Shown here: positions 42,212 through 49,219 of the stretch, in pieces | Position numbering within the stretch: position 1 is the first letter of the stretch | Layout: every line of letters begins with the position of its first letter | Source of the DNA: JBEKCB01 sp052139675 | GTDB taxonomy: Bacteria; Planctomycetota; Brocadiia; CAIUPP01 | Assembly: GCA_052139675.1 (NCBI GenBank) | Contig: JBKQWE010000076.1 | Location: 1 to 54,779 of the forward strand | Reading direction: 5' to 3' | DNA length: 54,779 bases | Made by a program: the position numbers and the translations under genes | The notes under the pieces: generated by a model | Databases searched by the model: none | The model's input: the letters and a program-made list of their open reading frames with translations, nothing else | What the model was told of the DNA's origin: nothing

Positions 42212-43432
42212 ATGAAACGCAACAGCATCCGACGAATCCCCGGCGGCGTCATCGCGGCGAAAGGCTTCCGCTGCGCCGGCGTCCGCTGCGGCATCAAGAC
42301 GCGCCCGGGTGTGCCGGACCTCGGCCTGATCCTGACCGACCGGCCGGCAGTCGCTGCGGCGGTCTTTACCACCAACCGCGTGCAGGCGGCGCCGGTCCTG
42401 TTCGACCGGGAACTCCTGAAACACGGCCCGGTCCGCGGCGTGGTCGTCAATGCCGGGAACGCCAACGCCTGCACCGGCGCGAAAGGCCTCCGCGACGCGC
42501 GCCGCATGTCGAAGATGGCCGCCGAATGCGCCGCGCCCGGACGCTTTCTCGTCGCCAGCACAGGCATCATCGGCGTGCCGCTCCCGCTCGCGAAGGTCGA
42601 ATCGGGCATCCGCGACGCCGCGGCGCGCCTCGGCCGGACTCCGGCGCACGGAGACTCCATCGCTCGCGCGATCATGACTACCGACCGGGTCCCCAAAGCG
42701 GCCGCAGTCGCCGTGCGCGTCGGCGGCAAGACCGTCCGCATCGGCGGCATCGCCAAAGGCTCCGGGATGCTCGCGCCGAACATGGCCACCATGCTCTGTT
42801 TCATCACCACCGACTGCGCCATCCGTCCCGCGCTGTTGCGAGGGGCGCTGCGGGAGACGGTCGGAAAAACCTTCAACCGCATCACCGTGGACGGCGATTG
42901 CAGCACCAACGACACGGTGGCGGTCCTCGCGAGCGCGGCGGCCGGCAATCCGCCGATCGAGCAGACCGGGCCCGGTTTCCGCGCTTTTCGCGACGGGCTG
43001 CTGGCGGTGGCCGAGGAATTGTCGCAGGCGCTCGTGCGCGACGGAGAAGGCGCGTCGCGCTTCGTGGAGGTCAGCGTCACCGGCGCCCGCTCGGAAGCCG
43101 AGGCGGCGCGCGTCGCGCGCAGCATCGCCACCAGCGCGCTGGTCAAGTGCGCCATCAACGGCGGAGACCCGAACTGGGGACGGATCATCTGCGCCGCCGG
43201 TTATTCCGGCGCCGCGGTCGAGCCGGAACGCATGCGCCTGTGGATCAACGGGCGGATGCTCTTCCGCAACGGCATGCCGGCGGTTGTCCCGCGGGCGAAA
43301 CTTGTCGCCTGCATGAAGCCGAAAGAAATCGCGATACGACTCGACCTCGGCCGCGGCCGGCGCCGCGCCCGGGTCTGGACGTGCGACCTTTCGAAAGAAT
43401 ACGTCTCCATCAACGCGGATTACCATACCTGA
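42212..43432 (+). CDS. argJ: Glutamate N-acetyltransferase/amino-acid acetyltransferase ArgJ
   Basis: This 406-residue protein contains GVIAAKGFRCAGVRCGIK, VVNAGNANACTGAKGLRDA, LVASTGIIGVPLPL, IGGIAKGSGMLAPNMATML with the autoproteolytic Ala-Thr site, NRITVDGDCSTNDTVAVLAS and CAINGGDPNWGRIICAAGYS. These are all classic ArgJ features. It transfers acetyl from N-acetylornithine to glutamate, giving the cyclic arginine pathway. The stop overlaps the next start by 1 bp (TGATG). Confidence 0.96.
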   Translation: MKRNSIRRIPGGVIAAKGFRCAGVRCGIKTRPGVPDLGLILTDRPAVAAAVFTTNRVQAAPVLFDRELLKHGPVRGVVVNAGNANACTGAKGLRDARRMSKMAAECAAPGRFLVASTGIIGVPLPLAKVESGIRDAAARLGRTPAHGDSIARAIMTTDRVPKAAAVAVRVGGKTVRIGGIAKGSGMLAPNMATMLCFITTDCAIRPALLRGALRETVGKTFNRITVDGDCSTNDTVAVLASAAAGNPPIEQTGPGFRAFRDGLLAVAEELSQALVRDGEGASRFVEVSVTGARSEAEAARVARSIATSALVKCAINGGDPNWGRIICAAGYSGAAVEPERMRLWINGRMLFRNGMPAVVPRAKLVACMKPKEIAIRLDLGRGRRRARVWTCDLSKEYVSINADYHT

Positions 43433-43842
43433 TGAAACCCCTGAACAGTCTGACCAAACGCGACCTGGTCGCCGCGAGAAAGTTCGACCCGGACGACGTT
43501 CGGGCGTACGCGGAGCAGTTCTTCGCTGAGGAGCGGTTCGGCGACGCCTTCGAGTTCTATCGCAAGCTCAACGACGAAGAGGGAATCCTCAAGATCAAGA
43601 AGGCGGCGATGGAGCTGGGCGACCCGGAACTGCTCTGGCGGGTGGAGCATTACAACCCGGCGCAGGTGGCGCGCGAGGACTGGCTGCGCTGCGGCGAGCA
43701 GGCGATGAGCCAGGGCAAGTATCGCTCGGCGGCGTACGTCTTCCGGCGCATCGGAGAAACGGGCCGGCTCGCTGAAGCTGAAAAGGAGTTCAAGCCGGCC
43801 GCAGAAGCAGCTCGACCTCCCGAAGGACCTCCGCCGGCTTGA
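43432..43842 (+). CDS. Small helical hypothetical protein in the arg unit
   Basis: This 136-residue protein starts MKPLNSLTKRDLVAARKFDP and is helical throughout, with a weak TPR-like look (AEQFFAEERFGDAFEFYRKLND, GKYRSAAYVFRRIGETGRLAEA). It is translationally coupled to argJ and is probably an accessory protein. I recognise no family. Its last ~18 codons overlap the convergent glycosyltransferase gene. Confidence 0.6.
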   Translation: MKPLNSLTKRDLVAARKFDPDDVRAYAEQFFAEERFGDAFEFYRKLNDEEGILKIKKAAMELGDPELLWRVEHYNPAQVAREDWLRCGEQAMSQGKYRSAAYVFRRIGETGRLAEAEKEFKPAAEAARPPEGPPPA

Positions 43843-44743
43843 GCGTCGCCAGCTCGGCGCCCGGCGGCGTGGGCTGAAGCACCTTCACGCGCGGCGCGCG
43901 CGGCTGCCAGACAGCCGGGTTCGTCCGGCCGAAAATCGCCAGCGTCGGCGTGCGCACCGCGGCGGCCATGTGCGTAATCCCCGAGTCATTCCCGACGAAC
44001 CCCTCGCATCGCTCCAGCGTCGCGGCCAGGCACGGCAGCGGCTCGTTCACAAGAAAGAAAACGCCGTCCTCGCCCAGGCTGCGCCGCAGTTCCCCGACTA
44101 TTTTTTCCTCGGCCGGCCCGCTGACGATCAGCGCGCAGCCTCTCCGTTTCGCCCAGTGGCGGGCGACGGTCCCATAATGTTCCGCCGGCCAGTTCTTGCC
44201 CGGCGATCCGCTGCCGGGACTCAGCGCGAGCAGCGGCCGGCCGCCGGCGCCGGTGACGCGCATGTAGCGCTCGGCCCAGATGCGGTCGCGCTCGGACGGA
44301 TAGAGATGCGGCTCGCGGTGGCGAATCTCGAGGCCCGCCTTTTCGCATTGCCTCGCGATATGGTCCACGACGTGGACGCCCTTGCCTTCGACCGGCGTCG
44401 GGTCCACGGAGACGACGTTGGGCGAGCCGGCGCGGCGGAGGTTCTCGCCGATGACACCGTCGGCGTCCGGCCAGATGCAGAACGTCTCGTCGAAGCCGGA
44501 GAGGTAGCGTCGCTCCGCTTCGGCGAGGCGGCCGCCCGGCGAAAAGAGCGCGGCCCACTCCGCCCCGTCCACGCGCCGGAGATGCGCCGCATGACGCCGC
44601 CCGACCGCCAGCTCGCCGATCCGCGCGTAGCCGAGGAGATCCACCTCGGAGGCCGGGTCCCTCGTCTTCAGCGCCTCGAAGACCGGCAGCGTGAAGATGA
44701 AATCGCCGATGGCGCCGCCGCGGATGACCAGGATTCGTCTCAT
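43790..44743 (-). CDS. GT9 (heptosyltransferase-like) glycosyltransferase
   Basis: This 317-residue protein starts MRRILVIRGGAIGDFIFTLPVFEALKTR with the GT9 N-terminal signature, and has LLALSPGSGSPGKNWPAEHYGTVARHW and CEGFVGNDSGITHMAAAVRTPTLAIFGRTNP, the D-S-G-x-x-H-x-A-A motif. GT9 enzymes add heptose or other sugars to the lipopolysaccharide core. I chose the ATG at 44743, which has GGAGG about 10 nt upstream. It is convergent with the arg unit and overlaps its last gene by 53 bp. Confidence 0.88.
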   Translation of the reverse strand: MRRILVIRGGAIGDFIFTLPVFEALKTRDPASEVDLLGYARIGELAVGRRHAAHLRRVDGAEWAALFSPGGRLAEAERRYLSGFDETFCIWPDADGVIGENLRRAGSPNVVSVDPTPVEGKGVHVVDHIARQCEKAGLEIRHREPHLYPSERDRIWAERYMRVTGAGGRPLLALSPGSGSPGKNWPAEHYGTVARHWAKRRGCALIVSGPAEEKIVGELRRSLGEDGVFFLVNEPLPCLAATLERCEGFVGNDSGITHMAAAVRTPTLAIFGRTNPAVWQPRAPRVKVLQPTPPGAELATLKPAEVLREVELLLRPA

Positions 44744-44809
44744 TCGCCTCATTCCTCCGGCGCCTATTTCACGCCATCCGCCGCCGGCTGTCAAGCCGCC
44801 GATTTTTTC

Positions 44810-44838
44810 TTGACTCGGCGCGCGCACGATAATAGAAT
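44810..44838 (+). promoter_or_regulatory. Promoter for the candidate structured RNA
   Basis: TTGACT (44810-44815) and TAGAAT (44833-44838) are 17 bp apart. An alternative -10, GATAAT, lies at 44828-44833. Transcription would start near 44840-44846. Confidence 0.5.
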
Positions 44839-44839
44839 G

Positions 44840-45036
44840 AACCTGTCGGAGCGAGTCGGGTCGTCAATTGGGACTCGAAGAACCCGCTGCCCCGCGCGAC
44901 TCGGAAGAAAACCACGAACCAGATTCTACGTCCCGGGGGCCGAGTCGGCCGCGAGATTCTTGAGCGGCCGCAGGTTTCCGCCTTTAGAAAAGGGTTTACG
45001 GGGCGCTTCCGTCGGCGGGGTGGGGGTTCTTTTTTT
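44840..45036 (+). ncRNA. ssrS: Candidate structured RNA, possibly 6S RNA (ssrS)
   Basis: This ~197-nt stretch runs from just after the promoter to a T7 run at 45030-45036 and has no coding capacity. It can form a long rod. The terminal pair GAACC (44839-44843) and GGTTC (45025-45029) encloses CCCGC (44883-44887) with GCGGG (45015-45019), GCCCCG (44889-44894) with CGGGGC (44999-45004), and an inner CGACTCGG with CCGAGTCG. Side hairpins are GAGTC/GACTC on the 5' side and GGCCGC/GCGGCC and CCTTT/AAAGG on the 3' side. Length and rod shape, plus position upstream of rarA and 5-formyl-THF cyclo-ligase, recall 6S RNA, which sits beside the cyclo-ligase gene in many Proteobacteria. The identity is inference. 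Confidence 0.45.
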
Positions 45037-45083
45037 GTCGTTTTCGATTATGCGCGGGCCTCCGTATTGAGACAGGCGAACCG

Positions 45084-46433
45084 ATGACGCTTTTCGAGGA
45101 CGAGCCCTCATCGCTGGAAATCCCGCCGACGGCGCCGCTGGCGCTGCGCATGCGGCCGCGGACGCTCGATGAGTTCGTCGGCCAGCAGCATTTCTTCGGC
45201 CCCGGCAAGCTCCTGCGGCGGATGCTCGAGGCCGACCGGCTGATGAGCCTGATTTTTTACGGCCCGCCGGGCACCGGGAAGAGCGCGCTGGCGCACCTGG
45301 TCGCGCGCGCGACGCAGGCGCACTGGGAGTCGGTCAACGCGGCGACCAGCAACGTGCACGAAGTGCGCGAGGTCATCGCCGGGGCCCAGCGCCGCATCGC
45401 CGGGCGCGGGCGGCGGACGGTGCTCTTCGTGGACGAACTCCACCGCTTCAACCGCGCCCAGCAGGACGTGCTCCTGGCGGACGTCGAGAACGGCACCGTC
45501 ATCCTCATCGCCGCGACCACGCTCAACCCGTTCTTCGCGATCAACTCTCCCCTGCTCTCGCGCTCGCAGATTTTCGAGTTCAAGCCGCTGGCCGAGGAAG
45601 AGGTGCAGCTCATCCTGCGGCGCGCCGCCGCGGACGCGGAGCGCGGTTTCGGCAAGCTGAACCTCGATCTCCGCGGTGACGCGGTCGCCTATCTCGCGCG
45701 GCTGTCCGACGGCGACGCGCGCCGCGCGCTCAATGCGCTCGAAGTGGCCGTACTCTCCTCGAAGCCCGGCGCGGACGGGCGAACCGTCGTGGACGCCGCG
45801 CTCGCCGCAGAGTCCATCCAGCGGAAGGCGCTCGTTTACGACCGGGACGAGGACGAGCATTACGACACGGCGTCGGCGTTCATCAAGAGTCTGCGCGGAT
45901 CGGACCCGGACGCGGCGCTCTACTGGCTGGCCAAGATGCTCGAGGGCGGCGAGGACCCGCGCTTCATCGCGCGGCGGATGGTGATCCTCTCGTCGGAGGA
46001 CATCGGGAACGCGCAGCCGATGGCGCTGGTGCTCGCGACCTCGGCGATGCAGGCGTGCGAGTTCGTCGGCATGCCGGAGGCGCAGATCATCCTGGCGCAC
46101 GCGGCGACGTACCTGGCCTGCTGCCCGAAGAGCAACGCCTCCTACTCCGCCCTGCTGGCGGCGCAGGAGGACGTGCGCGAAGGCCGCACGCTGCCGGTGC
46201 CGCAGCCGCTCCGCAGCGCCGGATACAAGGGCGCGGAGCGTCTCGGGCGCGGCACGGGATACAAGTACGCCCACGATTTCGCGGACCACTGGGTGGATCA
46301 GGAATACGTGCCGACGGACAAGGTCTATTACGAGCCGACGGATATCGGCGCCGAGAAGCAGGTCAAGGAGCGGCTGGAAGAATGGAGAAGAAGGCGGCGC
46401 GAAGGCAAGTCGGACAAGCCGTCCGGCGCCTGA
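45084..46433 (+). CDS. rarA: Replication-associated recombination protein A (MgsA/RarA AAA+ ATPase)
   Basis: This 449-residue protein contains PLALRMRPRTLDEFVGQQHF, Walker A FYGPPGTGKSALAHLVA, AATSNVHEVREVI, Walker B TVLFVDELHRFNRAQQDVLL and ATTLNPFFAINSPLLSRSQIFEF. A MgsA C-terminal domain follows (KALVYDRDEDEHYDTASAFIKSLRGSDPDAALYWLAKMLEGGEDPRFIARRM in pieces), then HWVDQEYVP. It acts at stalled replication forks. The next gene overlaps it by 52 bp. A candidate 6S RNA lies just upstream. Confidence 0.95.
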   Translation: MTLFEDEPSSLEIPPTAPLALRMRPRTLDEFVGQQHFFGPGKLLRRMLEADRLMSLIFYGPPGTGKSALAHLVARATQAHWESVNAATSNVHEVREVIAGAQRRIAGRGRRTVLFVDELHRFNRAQQDVLLADVENGTVILIAATTLNPFFAINSPLLSRSQIFEFKPLAEEEVQLILRRAAADAERGFGKLNLDLRGDAVAYLARLSDGDARRALNALEVAVLSSKPGADGRTVVDAALAAESIQRKALVYDRDEDEHYDTASAFIKSLRGSDPDAALYWLAKMLEGGEDPRFIARRMVILSSEDIGNAQPMALVLATSAMQACEFVGMPEAQIILAHAATYLACCPKSNASYSALLAAQEDVREGRTLPVPQPLRSAGYKGAERLGRGTGYKYAHDFADHWVDQEYVPTDKVYYEPTDIGAEKQVKERLEEWRRRRREGKSDKPSGA

Positions 46434-46966
46434 CCGCGGCGGATCGCGCGGAGAAATCGGCGGCGATCCGGCGGCGATTGAGCGCCCTGCCGGAACTGCG
46501 CCGGGCGCAGGCCGTCATGGCTTTCCTGCCGATGCCGGACGAACTGGACACCCTGCCGATCCTGGCCGACCTGCTGGCGGCGGGCCAGCGCGTGTACGTC
46601 CCTCGCACGTTCGTGCGCGAAAGGCGCATGATCCCCGTCCGCCTGGCCGACCTCGGCAGGCTGCGGCGGGGCGAGTACGGCATCCTCGAACCGGAGACGG
46701 AGGAGACGTGCGCCGTTGGGGAGCTGGATTTCGTCATCGTACCCGGCCGGGCGTTCGACCGGCAAGGGAACCGGCTCGGACGCGGCGCCGGTTTCTACGA
46801 CGAATTCATGGCGAAGGCGGCATTCCGCGCGGTCCGCTGCGGCGTGGCGTTCGCGTGCCAGGTGCTCGACGAGGTTCCGCATGGCGACACGGACCTGCCG
46901 GTACAACTTCTTGTGACTGAGGAAGAGACGCTGCACTTCCCTGCGGCGCGTTCACCTCGGCCCTGA
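46382..46966 (+). CDS. fau: 5-formyltetrahydrofolate cyclo-ligase
   Basis: This 194-residue protein has AVMAFLPMPDELDTLPIL, RVYVPRTFVRERRMIPVRL, GEYGILEPE, LDFVIVPGRAFDRQGNRLGRGAGFYDEFM and VPHGDTDLPVQLLVTEE, the conserved ATP- and folate-binding blocks of 5-FCL. It converts 5-formyl-THF to 5,10-methenyl-THF using ATP, feeding the one-carbon pool also used by the Wood-Ljungdahl genes further along. The ATG at 46382 lies within the end of rarA, in a different frame. Confidence 0.9.
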   Translation: MEKKAARRQVGQAVRRLTAADRAEKSAAIRRRLSALPELRRAQAVMAFLPMPDELDTLPILADLLAAGQRVYVPRTFVRERRMIPVRLADLGRLRRGEYGILEPETEETCAVGELDFVIVPGRAFDRQGNRLGRGAGFYDEFMAKAAFRAVRCGVAFACQVLDEVPHGDTDLPVQLLVTEEETLHFPAARSPRP

Positions 46967-47005
46967 AAGCCAGCCTTCCGCCCGCGATATGCGCCAGAGT
47001 CTCAA

Positions 47006-47302
47006 TCACGGTTTGACCTGATTCGCAAGCCGGGAAGTATTTTCCTCGATCCGAAAGGCCACGATAATCAGTTCACAGTACACTCGCGCGAGAAATACGT
47101 ATATGAAAAAGACGATGGGAGATAACACGAGAAGCAAGATCCCCGCAATTACGCTCGCCTTGAAGCCGGCCACAATCACAATGAGGGCAAAGATTGCGGA
47201 GAACAAGATGCCCAGAATAAAGAAAAACTTGATAACCCGCGGTGTGACGAACTCCTTGAATGACAGATCAAACAACATCGCCAGCAAACCTTTGGCCTCC
47301 AT
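47006..47302 (-). CDS. DUF4282 small membrane protein
   Basis: This 98-residue protein reads LFDLSFKEFVTPRVIKFFFILGILFSAIFALIVIVAGF in pieces, followed by a second TM and FIYVFLARVYCELIIVAFRIEENTSRLA, the DUF4282 pattern. It has two or three helices and no catalytic residues. Its upstream region (47303-47413) resembles that of the DUF4234 gene at 47928-48290. A promoter, TTGACA (47400-47395) and TATAAG (47377-47372), 17 bp apart, precedes it. Confidence 0.8.
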   Translation of the reverse strand: MEAKGLLAMLFDLSFKEFVTPRVIKFFFILGILFSAIFALIVIVAGFKASVIAGILLLVLSPIVFFIYVFLARVYCELIIVAFRIEENTSRLANQVKP

Positions 47303-47371
47303 GATCTGCTCCTTTCTCTCCCCTGGAGATTGCCCGCGCCCCTTGCCAAGCCACCCAATGGCACTTAATTT

Positions 47372-47400
47372 CTTATAGCGACTCGCCTGTGCGATGTCAA
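47372..47400 (-). promoter_or_regulatory. Promoter of the DUF4282 gene
   Basis: On the minus strand, TTGACA (47400-47395) and TATAAG (47377-47372) are separated by 17 bp. A conserved leader ending in GAGAAAGGAGCAG runs to the start. Confidence 0.6.
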
Positions 47401-47455
47401 CGCGGCGTCAGACCGGTGGCGATGCTGGTGAGGAGAATGAAATGCTCCGCTGCGG

Positions 47456-47890
47456 TTAGTGCAGCAACGCGTAGGTCCACGAGGTCTTGAGGTAATCCTC
47501 GACGAGGCTGCCGGTGTGGAGCATCCAGGCGCACCGGGCAAGATGATAAGCGATCACTACCCCGCCGGCGACGCAGGCGACGCGCTTCGAGTAAAGGAAT
47601 GAATAGAAAGCGCATCGTCTCCGCCGCCACAATTCGCAGATCGAGACCAGCGGCGCGGCGATGAACAGAAGGAAGAGCGGCAGGCTGAGCGCGTTCTGGC
47701 GCAGCGCTTCCATGACGTTCCGCGTCGCGAGCGCGCAGAACGCCCTCGTCAGCCCGCACGCGGGACACGGCAGGCCGACCAGCCCGTGCAGCGGGCAGAT
47801 GACCGGGCCGCTGTGGACGTGCGGCGCCCAGACGTAGGACAGGACCAGCGTGGCGGTGCAGAGCGAAATCACCGCCGCGCGGTTCCGCAT
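47456..47890 (-). CDS. DUF2752 membrane protein
   Basis: This ~144-residue protein has ICPLHGLVGLPCPACGLTRAFCALATRNVMEALRQN, the CPxCGxTR signature of DUF2752, and several hydrophobic helices (LSLPLFLLFIAAPLVSICEL, VACVAGGVVIAYHLARCAW). The start is uncertain: I use the ATG at 47890 because the longer frame from 47959 overlaps the preceding DUF4234 gene without family-like sequence. Function unknown. Confidence 0.75.
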   Translation of the reverse strand: MRNRAAVISLCTATLVLSYVWAPHVHSGPVICPLHGLVGLPCPACGLTRAFCALATRNVMEALRQNALSLPLFLLFIAAPLVSICELWRRRRCAFYSFLYSKRVACVAGGVVIAYHLARCAWMLHTGSLVEDYLKTSWTYALLH

Positions 47891-47927
47891 AAATCGGGCG
47901 TCCGGCAGTCCGTGCGCTGCGCAGACC

Positions 47928-48290
47928 TCAGGGCTTGGCGTCGTAGATCTCATTGACATGGCTCTGCACGATCATCGCGGCCACCATCGGAACGAAGAGT
48001 CCGAGGACCACCAGCAATGTGGATTTGTCCTTGAGCTCCTTGCCGACCAGCTTCCCGAGGTCATCAAGGCATTGGCCGCACTGATAGTAAAAGTAAACGT
48101 TCACCGGCATGCAGCAGCCGGCGATGACTGCGACCACGGGCGAGATCACCTGCCGGCCCGTGACGGCATTCATCACCTCCGCCGTCTTAATATTCCAGTA
48201 AATCAGGTACAGCCCGCACGTGACGAACCCGAGGATGAGCACCAGGATCGGGTCCTGCCGATGAACGGGAATGCTGCTCTTCTCGACCAT
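47928..48290 (-). CDS. DUF4234-type small membrane protein
   Basis: This 120-residue protein reads VHRQDPILVLILGFVTCGLYLIYWNIKTAEVMNAVTG, matching DUF4234 with its first hairpin of two TMs, then VAVIAGCCMPVNVYFYYQCG and a C-terminal helix. It has the TM1-[GLYxIYW] motif typical of the family. AAGGAG lies upstream, and the promoter TTGACA-N17-TATATG is at 48390-48362. Confidence 0.75.
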   Translation of the reverse strand: MVEKSSIPVHRQDPILVLILGFVTCGLYLIYWNIKTAEVMNAVTGRQVISPVVAVIAGCCMPVNVYFYYQCGQCLDDLGKLVGKELKDKSTLLVVLGLFVPMVAAMIVQSHVNEIYDAKP

Positions 48291-48361
48291 TGCCCTGCTC
48301 CTTTCTCTGCCCTGGAGAATGCCCGGCCCTTTTGCCCAGCCGCCGCGCGGCACAGGGTCTC

Positions 48362-48390
48362 CATATACCGAGTTAGTCGCGCGGTGTCAA
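48362..48390 (-). promoter_or_regulatory. Promoter of the DUF4234 gene
   Basis: On the minus strand TTGACA (48390-48385) and TATATG (48367-48362) are 17 bp apart. The 77-bp acsE-end repeat ends 10 bp upstream, at 48400. Confidence 0.6.
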
Positions 48391-48399
48391 CGCAGCGTC

Positions 48400-48476
48400 A
48401 CATTCTTCCCGCCCGCAGGAACGACTCGCTGTAAATCTGTTTGTTGAGGAGCATCTCGGCGCAGATGGCGGCGTCC
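48400..48476 (-). repeat. Orphan copy of the acsE 3' end (77-bp direct repeat, distal copy)
   Basis: These 77 bp match 49222-49298 at 75 positions. The minus strand encodes DAAICAEMLLNKQIYSESFL followed by RAGRM, the C-terminus of AcsE. Homology stops exactly after the last sense codon. It flanks the MNT-HEPN pair on the downstream side. Confidence 0.9.
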
Positions 48477-48479
48477 GAT

Positions 48480-48884
48480 TCAGTTGCCGGTGTCGGGTGT
48501 CTCAATAAAGACACCCGGCGCTCCGCCGCGCACGGCATCCAGGATTCGCCTCGCACGCAGGACGGCGTCCCGCGCTTCGTCTCTTCCGACCCGCTTCGCG
48601 CCGCCGTAGTCACCCGTCACGCGCAGTTCCGCCAGAAACGTGTAGTCTCGCCCTAATGCCGTGCTCCAGCGACCTGCGTGCACCAAGTCGCGGTGCACGG
48701 CTGCTTCGAGAGCCGAGTGTTTTGTGAACGTTTGCCCCGTCATGGCAAACAGGGCTGAGACAGCATGGAAGGCAGCATAGTAGGCGCGGGAGGCGGCAGA
48801 ATCTGGACCCGGCTCAACGAGCAATTCTGCTGCACGCAATGCGCGCACAGCCCGGTCCCATTGTATTTGCGCCTCGGCGTTCAT
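48480..48884 (-). CDS. HEPN-domain toxin-like protein
   Basis: This 134-residue protein reads IQWDRAVRALRAAELLVEPGPDSAASRAYYAAFHAVSALFAMTG in overlapping segments, with the HEPN Rx6H motif (Arg33...His40), followed by helical segments and GRDYTFLAELRVTGDYGG. In HEPN-MNT modules this partner is an RNA-cutting or otherwise toxic protein that the MNT partner silences by AMPylation. Its start overlaps the MNT stop by 4 bp. The pair is bounded by 77-bp copies of the acsE end. The C-terminal tail VFIETPDTGN runs close to the distal repeat. Confidence 0.85.
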   Translation of the reverse strand: MNAEAQIQWDRAVRALRAAELLVEPGPDSAASRAYYAAFHAVSALFAMTGQTFTKHSALEAAVHRDLVHAGRWSTALGRDYTFLAELRVTGDYGGAKRVGRDEARDAVLRARRILDAVRGGAPGVFIETPDTGN

Positions 48885-49195
48885 GCCGGAATGCCTTCCT
48901 TCTTTGCTTGCCGATAGAGGCTAAACTCGCCGGCCTCGTATTCCTGGAGACCGACCGGCATGGCGTGAAGAGGCCGGAAGATTTCAAGCTGCAGAGGGTA
49001 TAAAGCCTCGATAATCGCCTGCAAGTCCGCACCCAGGCGAATCGGTTCATCGAGCAAAACCAGGAAGTCTATGTCGCTATCCTCGGCGGCGTCACCACGC
49101 GCTTCGGAGCCGTATAGAACAACCCCCTTCAGACGCTTGCCGAAGGCGGCCGTGAGCCGATTCTTGACGTCCGCAAGCAGCTCGGTCGTCGTCAT
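48881..49195 (-). CDS. MNT-domain nucleotidyltransferase antitoxin-like protein
   Basis: This 104-residue protein has GVVLYGSEARGDAAEDSDIDFLVLL, the GSxxRG...SDIDFLV minimal nucleotidyltransferase signature (Gly29-Ser30, Asp41, Asp43). It is the antitoxin half of a HEPN-MNT module. It lies directly upstream of the HEPN gene (4-bp overlap) and 24 bp after the acsE stop. It would normally neutralise HEPN by adding AMP to a tyrosine of the toxin. Confidence 0.88.
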   Translation of the reverse strand: MTTTELLADVKNRLTAAFGKRLKGVVLYGSEARGDAAEDSDIDFLVLLDEPIRLGADLQAIIEALYPLQLEIFRPLHAMPVGLQEYEAGEFSLYRQAKKEGIPA

Positions 49196-49219
49196 TCGCC
49201 GCTCCCAATCAAGCCGTCA

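Noticed and set aside
47890..47959. Longer N-terminus of the DUF2752 protein
   Set aside because: The extra 23 residues overlap the end of the DUF4234 gene and do not resemble the family, so a start at 47890 is preferred.
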